From Spirochaeta sp. UBA5339 (GTDB lineage: Bacteria > Spirochaetota > Spirochaetia > DSM-2461), in the NCBI GenBank assembly GCA_002408085.1, contig DHQL01000024.1, forward strand, positions 56,514 to 120,513: 64,000 nucleotides of DNA, written 5' to 3'. Position 1 is the first letter of the stretch, and the number at the start of each line of letters is the position of its first letter. A program made the position numbers and the translations under genes. Positions 26,101-37,000 of this stretch are shown one piece after another. The notes beneath the pieces are model-generated. The model had not been told where the DNA came from, ran no database searches, and worked only from the letters and a program-made list of their open reading frames with translations.

Positions 26101-28008
26101 TCCCACAGCGCACCGGTATCCGGTATGAATGAACCGGTAATGGGTGTCTCTGTCCGTGGAGTGGTGGATATTCAGGGAGGATCGGAAGACCCCAACGGTA
26201 TCGAGGCGGTCTATATCTCCTTTGACAACGGCAGCAGCTATGATCTGATGCAGATTACAGAGGCTGAGGTGGAGGAAGATGCCCCGCCGGAAGATGCCGC
26301 CCCGGAAGATGATCCGGAGAACACCCCGGCCGAGGATGGTCCAGAAAACCGGAAGGTCTCCTGGTCCTACTCCTATAATACAAATCAGCTTGACGACGGA
26401 AACCACTCCATCCTCTTCAAGGGAGTGGACCGCTATGGTGTTTCCGGCCTCTATACCTCCCTTCTGACCATTGACAACACTCCTCCCTCTCTGGAGATCA
26501 GAAAACCCGTAGAGGGATTGGATTTCACCGGTTCTGTCGATCTGGAAGGCTTTATCAATGATAACGGTGAGCTCCTGCGGGTGGCTGTGGAAATACAGCC
26601 CCTCTCTGATCCGGCGCTGACAAAAGAGGTTGAGCTGCCTCTGAACAGTCTGGTCCGCGGCTCACTTGATATGAGTGACCTTCCGGCAGGCTGGATCAAC
26701 CTGAGAATCTCTGCGGAGGATACCACTGGAAATATCTCCTATATCAGTCGGAATATCAGAAAAATGGAAACCCTGGCCGAGCGCCGGGTAACAGTTATCA
26801 CTCCCTCACCGGGCAGCAGCGTTAACGGCGAAGTCCTGGTTCAGGGAATGGCTGAGAATTTCAATTCAATAGAGTCCGCCAGGCTCTATCTGGACGGGGC
26901 TCAGATCTCTGAAATTGAAATAAAGGATTCCGGATTCTTCTCTTTTTCCATAGAAAAGGATGAACTTACAGAGGGAAATCATACCATTTCTGCCGTGGTC
27001 AACACCGAAGAGGGAGACAGCATCTCTTCACCAGTCTCCGGGTTCAGTTCTAGTAAAAACGGCCCCTGGATTGTTCTGGACAACTATACCGCCGGTGATT
27101 ATGCCGCTGACCGTCCCTGGCTGACCGGCAGGGCAGGTTATGACTATATCGTTCCCTCTCTGGAGGAGAAGGAGCTGAAGGCTTTTCATAAAAACAAGGC
27201 CGTTGATTATGTAGAGATCAGCCTTGATAACGGAAAAACCTATACAGAGGTCAAAGGACGTGAGGAGTGGGAGTATCGTCTGGAAACCAGGGAGATCCCC
27301 AATGGAGAGCTCTGGATACTTCTGCGGGCTCACTTCAAGGACGGGGCCTCGGCTCTTAGCAGAACAGTTGTAGTGGTGGATAAAACACCTCCTGAGGTTG
27401 ATCTGCTGACCCCCGATGAGGGCGCCATGTTCAACGATACGGCCCTCTTTACCGGAACCGCTTCAGACAACAACGGATTGAAGTCGGTAGAGGCTTCCCT
27501 CAGAGAGGGCAGCAAGAACCGCTACCAGGTACCCGAGTTTGTTCAGGGGCTCTTTCTTGATTTTCACTTTATGGGTTCCACCTATGCCGAGGGGGGAGTG
27601 GGGCTGACCTTTTTTGATGATAATGTAAAGCTTGAGGCCCTGGCCGGTTATGCCCCTGACGGGCGGTTCAACGGTACCGTCATCGGTGCAAAGCTGATCG
27701 CCAATGTGGCTACTCTGCCCTGGGACTTTGTCTTCGGCTATGACTTTGAGAATTTTTCCTCCTCCCTGGCCGTGGGCACCACATTTCAATACTTCACCAT
27801 GCAGAACAGTTACGATCCCGATGCAACAGGTAAGGTTCTGGGGGCCGTTCTGGCTCAGCTGGAACTTGTTAATTTCAAAAACCCCGACTGGAAGAGGTTC
27901 AGTTCCTTCTCCTTTTATGTGGAGGGACAGTTCTGGGTTATTTCATCAGATGTTGAGGCCACCATTGCTCCCAGGGTGGCCTTCGGGATTCGGACAAATG
28001 TTTTCTAG
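23134..28008 (+). CDS. Giant Ig-like repeat protein with C-terminal outer-membrane barrel
   Basis: A 1624-aa exported protein. A signal peptide lies at about residues 1-44 (hydrophobic AGFLCLALILTVISV, cleavage near YSQ). About 14 tandem Ig-like domains of ~90-100 residues follow, each with a TG/GTAxDDxGV strand pair and a closing F-x-x-x-D. The acidic linkers DPDSDKP (122), DIEGDKP (406) and DTEGDKP (896) start triplets of domains. One domain (~1050-1080) holds an acidic, proline-rich insertion. The last Ig domain is broken off near 1463 and replaced by ~160 residues of alternating aromatic/polar strands ending in ...TNVF, the C-terminal phenylalanine expected of outer-membrane barrels. Probable role: surface or periplasmic scaffold anchored by the barrel. 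No ribosome site is evident. It heads an operon with the two following genes. Confidence 0.8.
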   Translation: MNKSWTISTVISNRFFLSQNYKQAGFLCLALILTVISVKSLYSQDQSPSDVQAESATGTSDDSSQESSRGEKNPFFPVEGMENWSHKLNVEDLDPGTYNFIVEGTDKAGNRAYSTPIDVYVDPDSDKPVVGISNPETEMVVSGGLNIIGTATDDDGVASVFVKINDGTFTAARGQEFWSLTLDTANLDDGPCTLTVFATDINGVQGDEKTVTFILNRSIPANEVISHKNGDLVHGKIKVQGTTYDGNGIKRVEMSLDGESFQEISWKRNRKESSGDFSFTLDTKDIEDGPRIIWIKSIDEIGSVGLSSFLLFIDNNPPELEILYPLEEDSMDGNFTVVGTAWDDIGLTSLSYRVGGEEPAAIPLIPGDPYWSVTLDLNDEKKADIRFTLTDLTGNEVETRLQHDFDIEGDKPVIDPVYPAADTAASEPLFAGFVSDDDGKVDVVYSVDGGEEQRITASYSFNIPLTGLSPGEHRLEYYGVDSYGRESDPVKISFSVTDRNPQLGLEYFEPLEEGDFLDFEQALEVKTETWKYLSGRVSFYNGPGTVSYSLDGSEEKKFSLKSDPSDKFEGDRVFKLPLKDIPAGYHSLLIRAVDRAGLIREETFYFAVEGEAVRGLRYADDRFDSSGDAVDSFLVMDESDSLTFYWEGDAPASAEFSAEAPFLKTVVKDSRLVLETTGPGFAGDLSITVALKSGKETVLGPFDIVSDSSDPQLALDMADDAVHGSGEMVLSGSAADNETLGKLTVQVNGGPELVLETEDGRFEEILDLDETADGPIVLTFTALDRSGRESVKYYLFRKHTALPSLRQLAPLADRGANGAVTFAGLAADPSMVETFEYSADGVEFTPLTPGSFVKTQLDLTPVDEVEKGENNLPPRSIRLTDKAGNIAFITPEVLIDTEGDKPVVVIQIPGDNSLVQDDFVVSGMAFDDDEVASLFYRIDGGEEKELSTVNSFDLPITLSDLEDNEHLLEIRAVDLNGIEGDWSSLNFRVSHSAPVSGMNEPVMGVSVRGVVDIQGGSEDPNGIEAVYISFDNGSSYDLMQITEAEVEEDAPPEDAAPEDDPENTPAEDGPENRKVSWSYSYNTNQLDDGNHSILFKGVDRYGVSGLYTSLLTIDNTPPSLEIRKPVEGLDFTGSVDLEGFINDNGELLRVAVEIQPLSDPALTKEVELPLNSLVRGSLDMSDLPAGWINLRISAEDTTGNISYISRNIRKMETLAERRVTVITPSPGSSVNGEVLVQGMAENFNSIESARLYLDGAQISEIEIKDSGFFSFSIEKDELTEGNHTISAVVNTEEGDSISSPVSGFSSSKNGPWIVLDNYTAGDYAADRPWLTGRAGYDYIVPSLEEKELKAFHKNKAVDYVEISLDNGKTYTEVKGREEWEYRLETREIPNGELWILLRAHFKDGASALSRTVVVVDKTPPEVDLLTPDEGAMFNDTALFTGTASDNNGLKSVEASLREGSKNRYQVPEFVQGLFLDFHFMGSTYAEGGVGLTFFDDNVKLEALAGYAPDGRFNGTVIGAKLIANVATLPWDFVFGYDFENFSSSLAVGTTFQYFTMQNSYDPDATGKVLGAVLAQLELVNFKNPDWKRFSSFSFYVEGQFWVISSDVEATIAPRVAFGIRTNVF

Positions 28009-28095
28009 AGTATTTTTTGATTTATTTAAAAACAGAGATCAATCTGTCAGACCGCGTGCAGCCATCTACGTTCTCTGCTCATTCAGGAGTTAATT

Positions 28096-31000
28096 ATGAA
28101 AAACAGTAAACTTCATAAATCCATAGCCATTATTGCCATCTCAATTGTTCTGGGGGTACTATCCTGCGATATGTTCTCCCCCGGTCTGGGAGATGAACTG
28201 GATATTACTTCACCGGTCCTGGATGTGTCTCAGGCCAATGAGAGCTACGTGTCGGGAGATGTGGTACTCAATGGTGTTTACGAGGATGACGGAGTGATCA
28301 GCTCCATTGCGGTAACCATCAACTCAGTTGCTGCCGATCTGAATGTTTCAATCAATGAGAGCACCAATACCTGGTCGGTGACCATACCAACAGAGAATTA
28401 CAGCGACGGCAGCTATGAAGTGGCCTTTAAGATTACCGACAGTTCCGGTAAGTCTACAACCCAGAAACTGGTTCTCTACTTTGATAATCATCCTCCCGTA
28501 GTTCTAATTAAAGAACCTCTAAGTTTCTCTGATATCCTTAATGGTGATATTACCATAAAGGGTGAGGTGGCGGATAAATTCCGTATTGACTCTGTGGAAG
28601 TCCTTCTCTTTGACGGCGACGGAAATGAATACCCCTGGAATGAAGGCGGCGTCAGCGAGGATGAAGAGAACCGTAAACTCCTTGAGGATATGACCAACTC
28701 CTGGAGCTTCGTCTTTGACAGTAAATCCTACACAGAAACAACCGGCACCTACCGTTTTCAGGTAATTGCCACGGACTATGCGGGAAATTCCAACACCTAT
28801 TTTTATGAGTACAGTGAACTCTTAAGTGCCAATTCTGACAACTCCTTCTCCGTAGACGAACTTGAGCTTCTGGAGAGGGAAGGAAATGCCGGAGATCTGT
28901 CCCTGACAGGAAGCATCATCGAGGCCCTCAGGGAGGAGCAGATTCTGATGGATATTGATCAGGATTACGACCTTCCCTACTATGAGTTTGATACGCCTTC
29001 GGAAGATTCCATGACCCTTACCGACAGCCTTCAGGCCTTCGGCCGTGTTCTGGATGATGACGGCGTAAGCATCTCAACCATTGAAATTTCCCTGGACGGC
29101 GGCAGCTGGACTGCTGTTGATGAAGCACCCGATTCGGACAGTACCGTTGCCTCCTGGAGCCATGACTTGAGCGCTTTGGGAGAGGGGCAGTATACCCTTC
29201 AGATCCGTAGTGAAGACATCTACGGAAAAGCCTCGGAGTCGGAGGAGCTGGTTTTTGTTATCGATTCTTCAGGTCCTTCAATTGCCATAGACTCTCCCGA
29301 GTCCGGTTCCTATAAGAACTCCGCATTCTCCGTTAGCGGTACAGCAACGGACAATATCGGAGTACATTATATTCAGATGAGCGTGGACGGAGGGGATTAT
29401 GAAGCCGTTGTTACATGGGATATTGCAGATCCCATACCCGATGAGTACAGCTGGACCGCTCCGGTTCCCCTTCTTGATGACGGTTCCCATACCATAAATT
29501 TCCGGGCCGTTGATTTTAGCAACAGATACTATACTCAGTCCTTTCTGGTGAATATTGATACAGCCGATCCCGTAGTGACCTATCTAAGCCCTCAGGACAG
29601 CGACACCGTCAACGGCTGGATCCAGATTCACGGTTCCACCAGCAATCAGAGCTCAATCTCCCAAATGGTTCTGACCGTCAGCGACGGAACCCTCTCAAAC
29701 AGCTATACCCTGGACGATGATGTCAACGAATTCGATAAAAATGACGACCTTGACAGCATTCTGACCGGTTCGACTCCATCGGGAAGCGACAGTACCCGTT
29801 ACTTCTGGTACAAGAATATCGATACTACCCTCTATGCTGACAACCAGCCCCTTATTGTTTCCGTTGATGTTCTTGATATTGCGGGGAACAGTGTGACCTC
29901 CTCCCTTTCGGTAGATATGGATCAGGATACGGACCTTCCGGTCTTCTACTTTGACAACCTGGATACGGGAGCCGGTGTTACGGCCATGGATAACTCCTTC
30001 TCCGGAAGCCCTTCTCTAATCGGCCGTATTCAGGATGATGACGGTGTTGAAACCTCTTCTATTGAAGTTGAGGTGGATGAGTCGGGAACCTGGGTCACTC
30101 CGACCATTTCCGGCAGCGGACTTTCTGTTAGCTGGGAGTATCCCATCTACTCACTAAGTCAGGGAGCCCATACCTTCCGTATAAGAGCCCATGATATCTA
30201 CAGCGATACCCTGACGGTTACCGACCTGATTCCCTATATCTACGATACAGGAGCCCCCACCATATCCCTTAATGAAATCACCTGGGGCAGCAGCTCTCTG
30301 ACCTCCGGTTTTCAGGGAACCTATGTAAACAGCAATCCCACCATATACGGAACAGCCAGCGACGGAATCGCTGTGGCTTCGGTGGATGTCAATATCAATG
30401 GCGAGACCTCTGGTGGCGATGATGTCTATTACAACATCTACACCACCGATGCCGATCTCCATGAAACCGTCGACTGGGACTATGAACTGGATATGGCCTC
30501 CCTGAGCGAGGGGACTGTCAATCTGAAATTCCGCACAGAAGACTCCACCGGTAAGATCTCCTACAGCGATCTTACCCTTATCAAGGACACCACTGCACCG
30601 GAAATCGAGTTTACCGACCTCTACGGCAGCACCCTGAGAACCAGCGGACTCAACGGTCTTATCCAGATAAAGGGTGTGGCCAGTGATGAGAACCAGGTTG
30701 AGAGGGTAGAGTATGCCCTGCTGAGTGATGACGGTTCTGTCACGGTTACCGACGTTTCGGTATGGACTGAGCTTGATCAGACCTACTCATGGTCCTTCTG
30801 GGTCGACACGACCCTTGAGAATGACGGGGACTATGTTGTCTATGCCAGGGCCCTGGACAGCTCCGGCAATACTTCCTCAGATGAGGATATTGAAGCAAAC
30901 CGCTATGAGTTTACCCTGGATCAGGACTCGGACCTTCCGGATTTTACATTCTCCAACCTGGACACCGGAGCCGCAGACAATCTGATGGGTCTGGAAAAGA

Positions 31001-34000
31001 CCACACTGACCGGTAAGGTCAGCGATGATGATGGTCTCAGCAAGGCCTCAATCGAGATCCATTTTAATAACGGAACCTCCCTCTATGATGACACAGTAAC
31101 GATCACCGAAACCTCCGACGGCCTGACCGAGTATACCTGGTCCTATGATCTGCCAGAAAACGCGACTCTGCCGCAGAGTGCAGATCCCTACGAGATTACC
31201 CTGACTGCCACCGATGTGGGTGAAACCGGGGGTGAGTTTACAAAGGCTGCGGTCTCTTCCGAGTCCGATGCGGTTTCGGTCTATCTTGACCGTACGGCTC
31301 CAGTGCTGACAGAGACGGCCGTGGGCTCTTCTGATAATCTGATTATCAGCACGGAGCAGTCTCTTACGGGAGAGGCTTCCGATGAAAATGAACTGACATC
31401 TCTGACACTCTCCATTAATGGCGAGGCTGCAGAGAACATTACCGTAACAGGGGGAACCTGGAGTCGTGTCTTCAACCAGAGCGGCGACGGTCTGGCAGAC
31501 GGTCAGTATGCCCTTGTCTTTACCGCAGAGGATGCCGCCGGCAGAGAGACCACCCTGACTCGAAATCTTTATATCGATGCCACCGCACCGACCATCACTC
31601 TCACAAGCGCCGTTTCATCTTATGTGGATGAGTCAATCTCCGTAAGCGGTACAGCCGCTGACCCGGGAGCCCTGGCTTCGGGGGTCAGCAAGGTTCAGTA
31701 CTCTCTGGACCAGGTTGCCGGCGAAAATGCCGGTGCTGTGTGGTATGACCTGAACGGTACAACCGCCTGGTCGGGAACCATCGATACCTCTGCTCTGGCG
31801 GAGGAGGACTGGACCCTGCGGTTCAGAGCCGTAGACGGCGGCGGCAGGTACTCTGATCAGATTATTCAGACCATTAGTGCCGACCATGAGTCGCCACGTG
31901 CCGAAATGGTAGCAGGCGGAACCTTTATTACTGTTGACAGTGAGGCCTATACAGCAACGGAGTTTACCCTTTCCGGTACGGCGGACGATGATGCCTGGAA
32001 TACAGCCGACGCAGATGTTCGCGGGGCAAGCTCTGTTGTTCTGAGTTATACCCTGAACGGGGGCAGCGAGACATCCGTTGCTCTGACTCCCTCCGATGGC
32101 CTGTGGAGCAGCACATTCCTTCCCGCCGTGGAGGATGACCCTGAGACCACCGATATTGATGAGACTGTTGACGGCCTTTCAGACGGCTATTATGTCTTTA
32201 CCCTGACTGTTACCGATGAAGCGGGCAAGATCACCACGGATCAGGAAATCCTGAACCTGGATACTACCGAGCCCACACTCTCTGTCTATACTCCCGCAAG
32301 CGGTGAGGCTGTGGACAGCGGAACTTATGAAATCTCCGGAACCGCCAAGGATACCGGCGGCGTCGGCTTTGACGCCGCAGATGATATGGAGTATCAGCTG
32401 GATGACGGTTCCTGGGTTACCCTGACCCTGGATGGAATTGAGTGGAGCGATACCATTGACCTGAGCAGTGAAGAGGAGGGGGCAAAGGTCCTTCACTTCC
32501 GCAGTACCGATGCAGTTGGAAATCAGGTGACCTCGGATATACAGTTCTACTATGACCTGAATGCCCCGGTTCTGACGGAGACCGGAATCTCTTCAACAGA
32601 CACATTCTATCTGAATGACGATTTTCAGCTGGAAGGAACCTGGACAGAGAGCAATGAACTGGACTCCATTATCATCGAATATGAAAAGGACGGCGGCAGT
32701 GCCGTAATCCTGGATACTCTGGGACCCGCAGATTTCAGCGGTACAGATTCGGGTACTGACATTGCCTGGAGCTGTCTGATACCCGTAGATTCCGATGTCA
32801 ATACTGTTGTACTTGCCGATGGAAGCTATGAGTTCACCATTACCATGACCGACGGGGCTGACAGAACCGCTGTTATCACCAGAAACATCCTGATTGATAC
32901 AGCTGTTCCGTCAATTGATACCTATACCAATATCGATTCCGTCTGGACCTCTGATCTGAATATCAGTTTCAGCGGTACCGCCACGGATGATACAGGAAGC
33001 GGAGTTGCCTCGGTTGAGTACTGCCTTGTGGAGGAGGGCGACTACTCCTATGTGGTTGATGCCTATCAGATTGACAATGACGCCGATGCCGATGAAAACT
33101 GGTCCCTCTTTACAAACACTACCAGTTCCGGCACCACAAGCTTCAGTTCCAATATCAGAGTCAACACCGGAACCGCACTTCTGCTTCTCCGCTGTACCGA
33201 TAAGGCGGGCAATGTATTTACCCAGGACGAGAGCGACTGGCAGCTTCTTATGGTGGATAACCTGATCCCCTCGGCTTCCATCAGCTCTCCCGATGCAGGG
33301 GCATTGATCAACGCGGATTCCGATGTCTCAGTAACAGTCAGCTACAGCGATGATGACAGCGGAGTTAAGCAGGTTGAACTGAGTCTGGACAACTTTACAA
33401 CTTCCCTGGATTCTGTCAGTGACGGTGATACCGATTCGGAAGGGGACCCGATCACCTTCGCCGCTCCTTCAGGATCACAGGACCTGACACTGCCCCAGAC
33501 AACTCTGGCTGCTCTGAGTGACGGAAGCCATACCCTCTATGTCCGCTCCGTTGACGATGCGGGGAATACATCCTCCGTCTCAACTCAGACCTTTATTCTC
33601 GATACGGACATCCCCGAGGGAGTATTTACTTCCCATGAAGCGGACTCTGTAATCAACAAGAGTGTTGATTTTACGGGTACCGCCACCGATGACAGATCTC
33701 TGAACCCTATCGGGAGTCTTGAAATAGAAAACAGCTCCGGGGACTGGATCGATATCACATCGGATGTGACCATCAGCGGTATCTACAACTGGACCATCAG
33801 CGGCTTCGACAGTACCCTCTATGACAGCGCCGCCTATGACAGTGATTCCGGCACCGATGGGATCCAGAACAGTCTCCGTCTGGAACTGACAGATGCTGCA
33901 GGAAATACCGGTTATGCAGCCATTACCCTGACCGCGGATCAGGATACAGACCGTCCCGTGGTCAAAGTGAACAACCTGACTCTGAATGCCATGGCTTCGG

Positions 34001-37000
34001 ACAGCTATATCTGGTTGAAACAGGCTAATGTTATCTACGGAACAGTTACCGATGACGACGGTGTGGGCACACTGGAAGTCTCCACAGATGACGGATCAAC
34101 CTGGAAGGACGTTACCGTATCCAGCGGCTCCTGGACTCATGAAGTAACCGATGACGGTGCCTATACCATGCTTTTCAGAGTCACAGACTCGGAAGGCACT
34201 GTATTTACCGCCTCAGAAACCGATACATACAGCCTGGATACGCCGAAACTGACAGATAACGCTTCCACACCCAATACCTACGGCTATTCGGACTCTTTTA
34301 GCGCCGCAACGGCCCTCTATATCACTGTAGACACCCAGAACCCCGATGTCACCTCTGCCGAGTACTATGTGGATGTAGATACATGGTCCACTGCCGTATC
34401 CTCCACAACCTTCGGAGGGACAGTGGATTCAGTTATTCTCAGGCAGTTCAGCTATGATGCAAACAGCATCGATACCGTTGAGATTACCCTTGAAGAGAAC
34501 GTCAGTGATGATGCCGGAGCGGTCTACAGCTACACAGCTGCCGCCGGAAGCGATACGGATACCATAAACGGCAATCTCTACAGGGCCTATGAGGCGGAGA
34601 TCGATATATCCGCTCTAGCCACAGGTACACGTTCCCTTTCCATAACCGTTACGGATATGGCTGGACTGACAACCAAGTCCACTCTCTCCCTGATCATAGA
34701 CAATACGGCTCCAACAGTGAGTCTGGACAGCCATGACAACAACGATCAGGTCAGCGGTTCTGTAACCCTCAAGGGCTCATCCTCGGGAAGCGCAGAGGAG
34801 CTTCTCTACAAGGTAACCGGTTCTGCGGCTGTTCCCGCTGACTGGACTGTTCCCGTCGACGGCAGTGGAGACCCCGACTATACAACCTACGGGGCTCATG
34901 AGGTTCAGAGTGCCCTCTCATCCTGGCGGATCAACTTTGACGACGACATCAACAACTACGACGGCTTTACCCATGACCGTACACTGAAGCGCTACATAGT
35001 GGCCCTGAACAGCTCCCTGGAGCTGGATGACACGGGTTCTGTGGTCTATATCAGCGACGGAACTAAATATACGGATATCACAACTCTCTACTTCCACTTC
35101 AAGGTAACCGATGAGTACGGCAACAGCGATGATTCCATCTACTACACCCTTAAGGTGGACCCCCAGGGAGACATCCCCATTGTCACCATGACCTATCCTT
35201 CGGTCTCCTCCCACGGATGGTATAACGGCACCGAGGGAATGGTTTACACCGCCGATGAAAATCCCTCATCAGGGGACAGCGTTTACAGCGATATCTCCAT
35301 GAATGCATCTCTGGGAACACTCAGCTCCTACGACAGCTCCGCCCGTACAATAAGCTACGGCGGCAGTGTTTACAGCTCCATGGGCGGTTATGTGATCCAG
35401 GGTGGAATCCTGAGAATTCAGGGAAGCGCCGAGGATGACAAGAGCATCTCCGGTATCTACCTGCAGATCGATCCCTCCTATGACCCCGCAGAGGGATTTA
35501 TCTGGGATAACTCTTCTGAAGCCGCAGCGGGAGCGGAACTCCTTCCCGACGGCACGTCCCTGAGTACTCTCTTCTCCGGTGAAATTATCAAGTTCTTCGG
35601 AGAGGACGGTGTGACAGCGGCTTCCGATCAGTGGGGGATTCAGATCGGAGACAGCATCTCCTGGAGCTACACTCTGAACTCGGACGGTGAGTTTAACGGA
35701 ACAGGGGGCGAGAACAACCAGATCGCCCTGCGCATCTATGCCATAGATGTAGACGGAAATATCAGCTCTGTCGATACGGGCAGCGACTGCATCGTAACCA
35801 TCGACTCGGCAGCTCCCAGGATCGGCTCCAGCGAACCCCTCTACCTCTATCAGTATGAGAACAACAGCGCCGGAACTGGGGAAGTTACCGCCTCCAAGGA
35901 GTACTCCGATGGTATGTGGCTCAAGGGCGAATGGTGGCTCGAAGGCAGTGTGGAAGATGAAAGCGGCATCAGCAGCATTACTATGACAAACTGCAGCGAC
36001 TTTCAGACAACTGCAGTTGCCGATGACGGAACATGGACCGGAACCTCCGGCTACCGGATCAAAGCTCTTGTGGGCTCCAGTGCCGATACCTTCGGAACCC
36101 TCTCCTATACCCTTACCGCCGTTGACAATGACAGCGGAAGCCAGAGAACCACCGACAAGGATATCAGTCTGAACTTTGACAACAAGGCCCCTGAGCTTAC
36201 AGCCGATACAGACGGTGCCTTCGACATTGACCCGCGTGTTGTACAGAGCAACGGATTTTACACCCTCGGCTCCGAAGTAAACGAGACCAGCAGCGCCTCC
36301 GCCAGTCAGAGCGGTTTTGCCCGGGTGGCCTTCTACTTCCTCAGAAGGGGAACAACGACAAAGGCCGTATACGATACCTGGTACCTCAAGGACGACGCAG
36401 AAAACAAACTGGCCTATGAATCCCTGACCTATGACTCAGGACTCTACTGGATGACCGAAACAGGAATCACAAGGGAAGATAACCTGATGGTCCTGACCCT
36501 GGCTTCGGATAATCCCAATGTTCACCCCGGCGGTCTTGTGAAGATCGGCGGATCTCTCTACACAATCACCTCTGTCAGCGGAACAACTGTTATTATTGAC
36601 GGTTCACCAGCCATCACCGAAACTACGGCCTACTTTGCGGTCGCCCAGGTGGTGGACCATCAGCTCACAGAATCAAACGGTTCAACCCTCGGTACGAACG
36701 GATACTACAGCGATGTTGTCAATGACGATAACGACAGTATGGTTGAGAGTGTCTCCGTACAGGGGGGTACAGCAGCATGGGAAGCAAATATCAACTCACG
36801 GAACATCCCTGACGGTCCCATCGAGATCCACTATGTGGCCTTTGATGAGGCGGGGAACTACTCCATTGGAGTCATGGCCAATGTGGTCCAGGGTAGCTAT
36901 ACAGGTGACGATGCCTCTGAAGTGGCTGTCTACACCTATGACACGGATACAAGAGTTGCCAACAACGCGCCCCGTCTGGCAGCGGTCTGGTACGGCAGCG

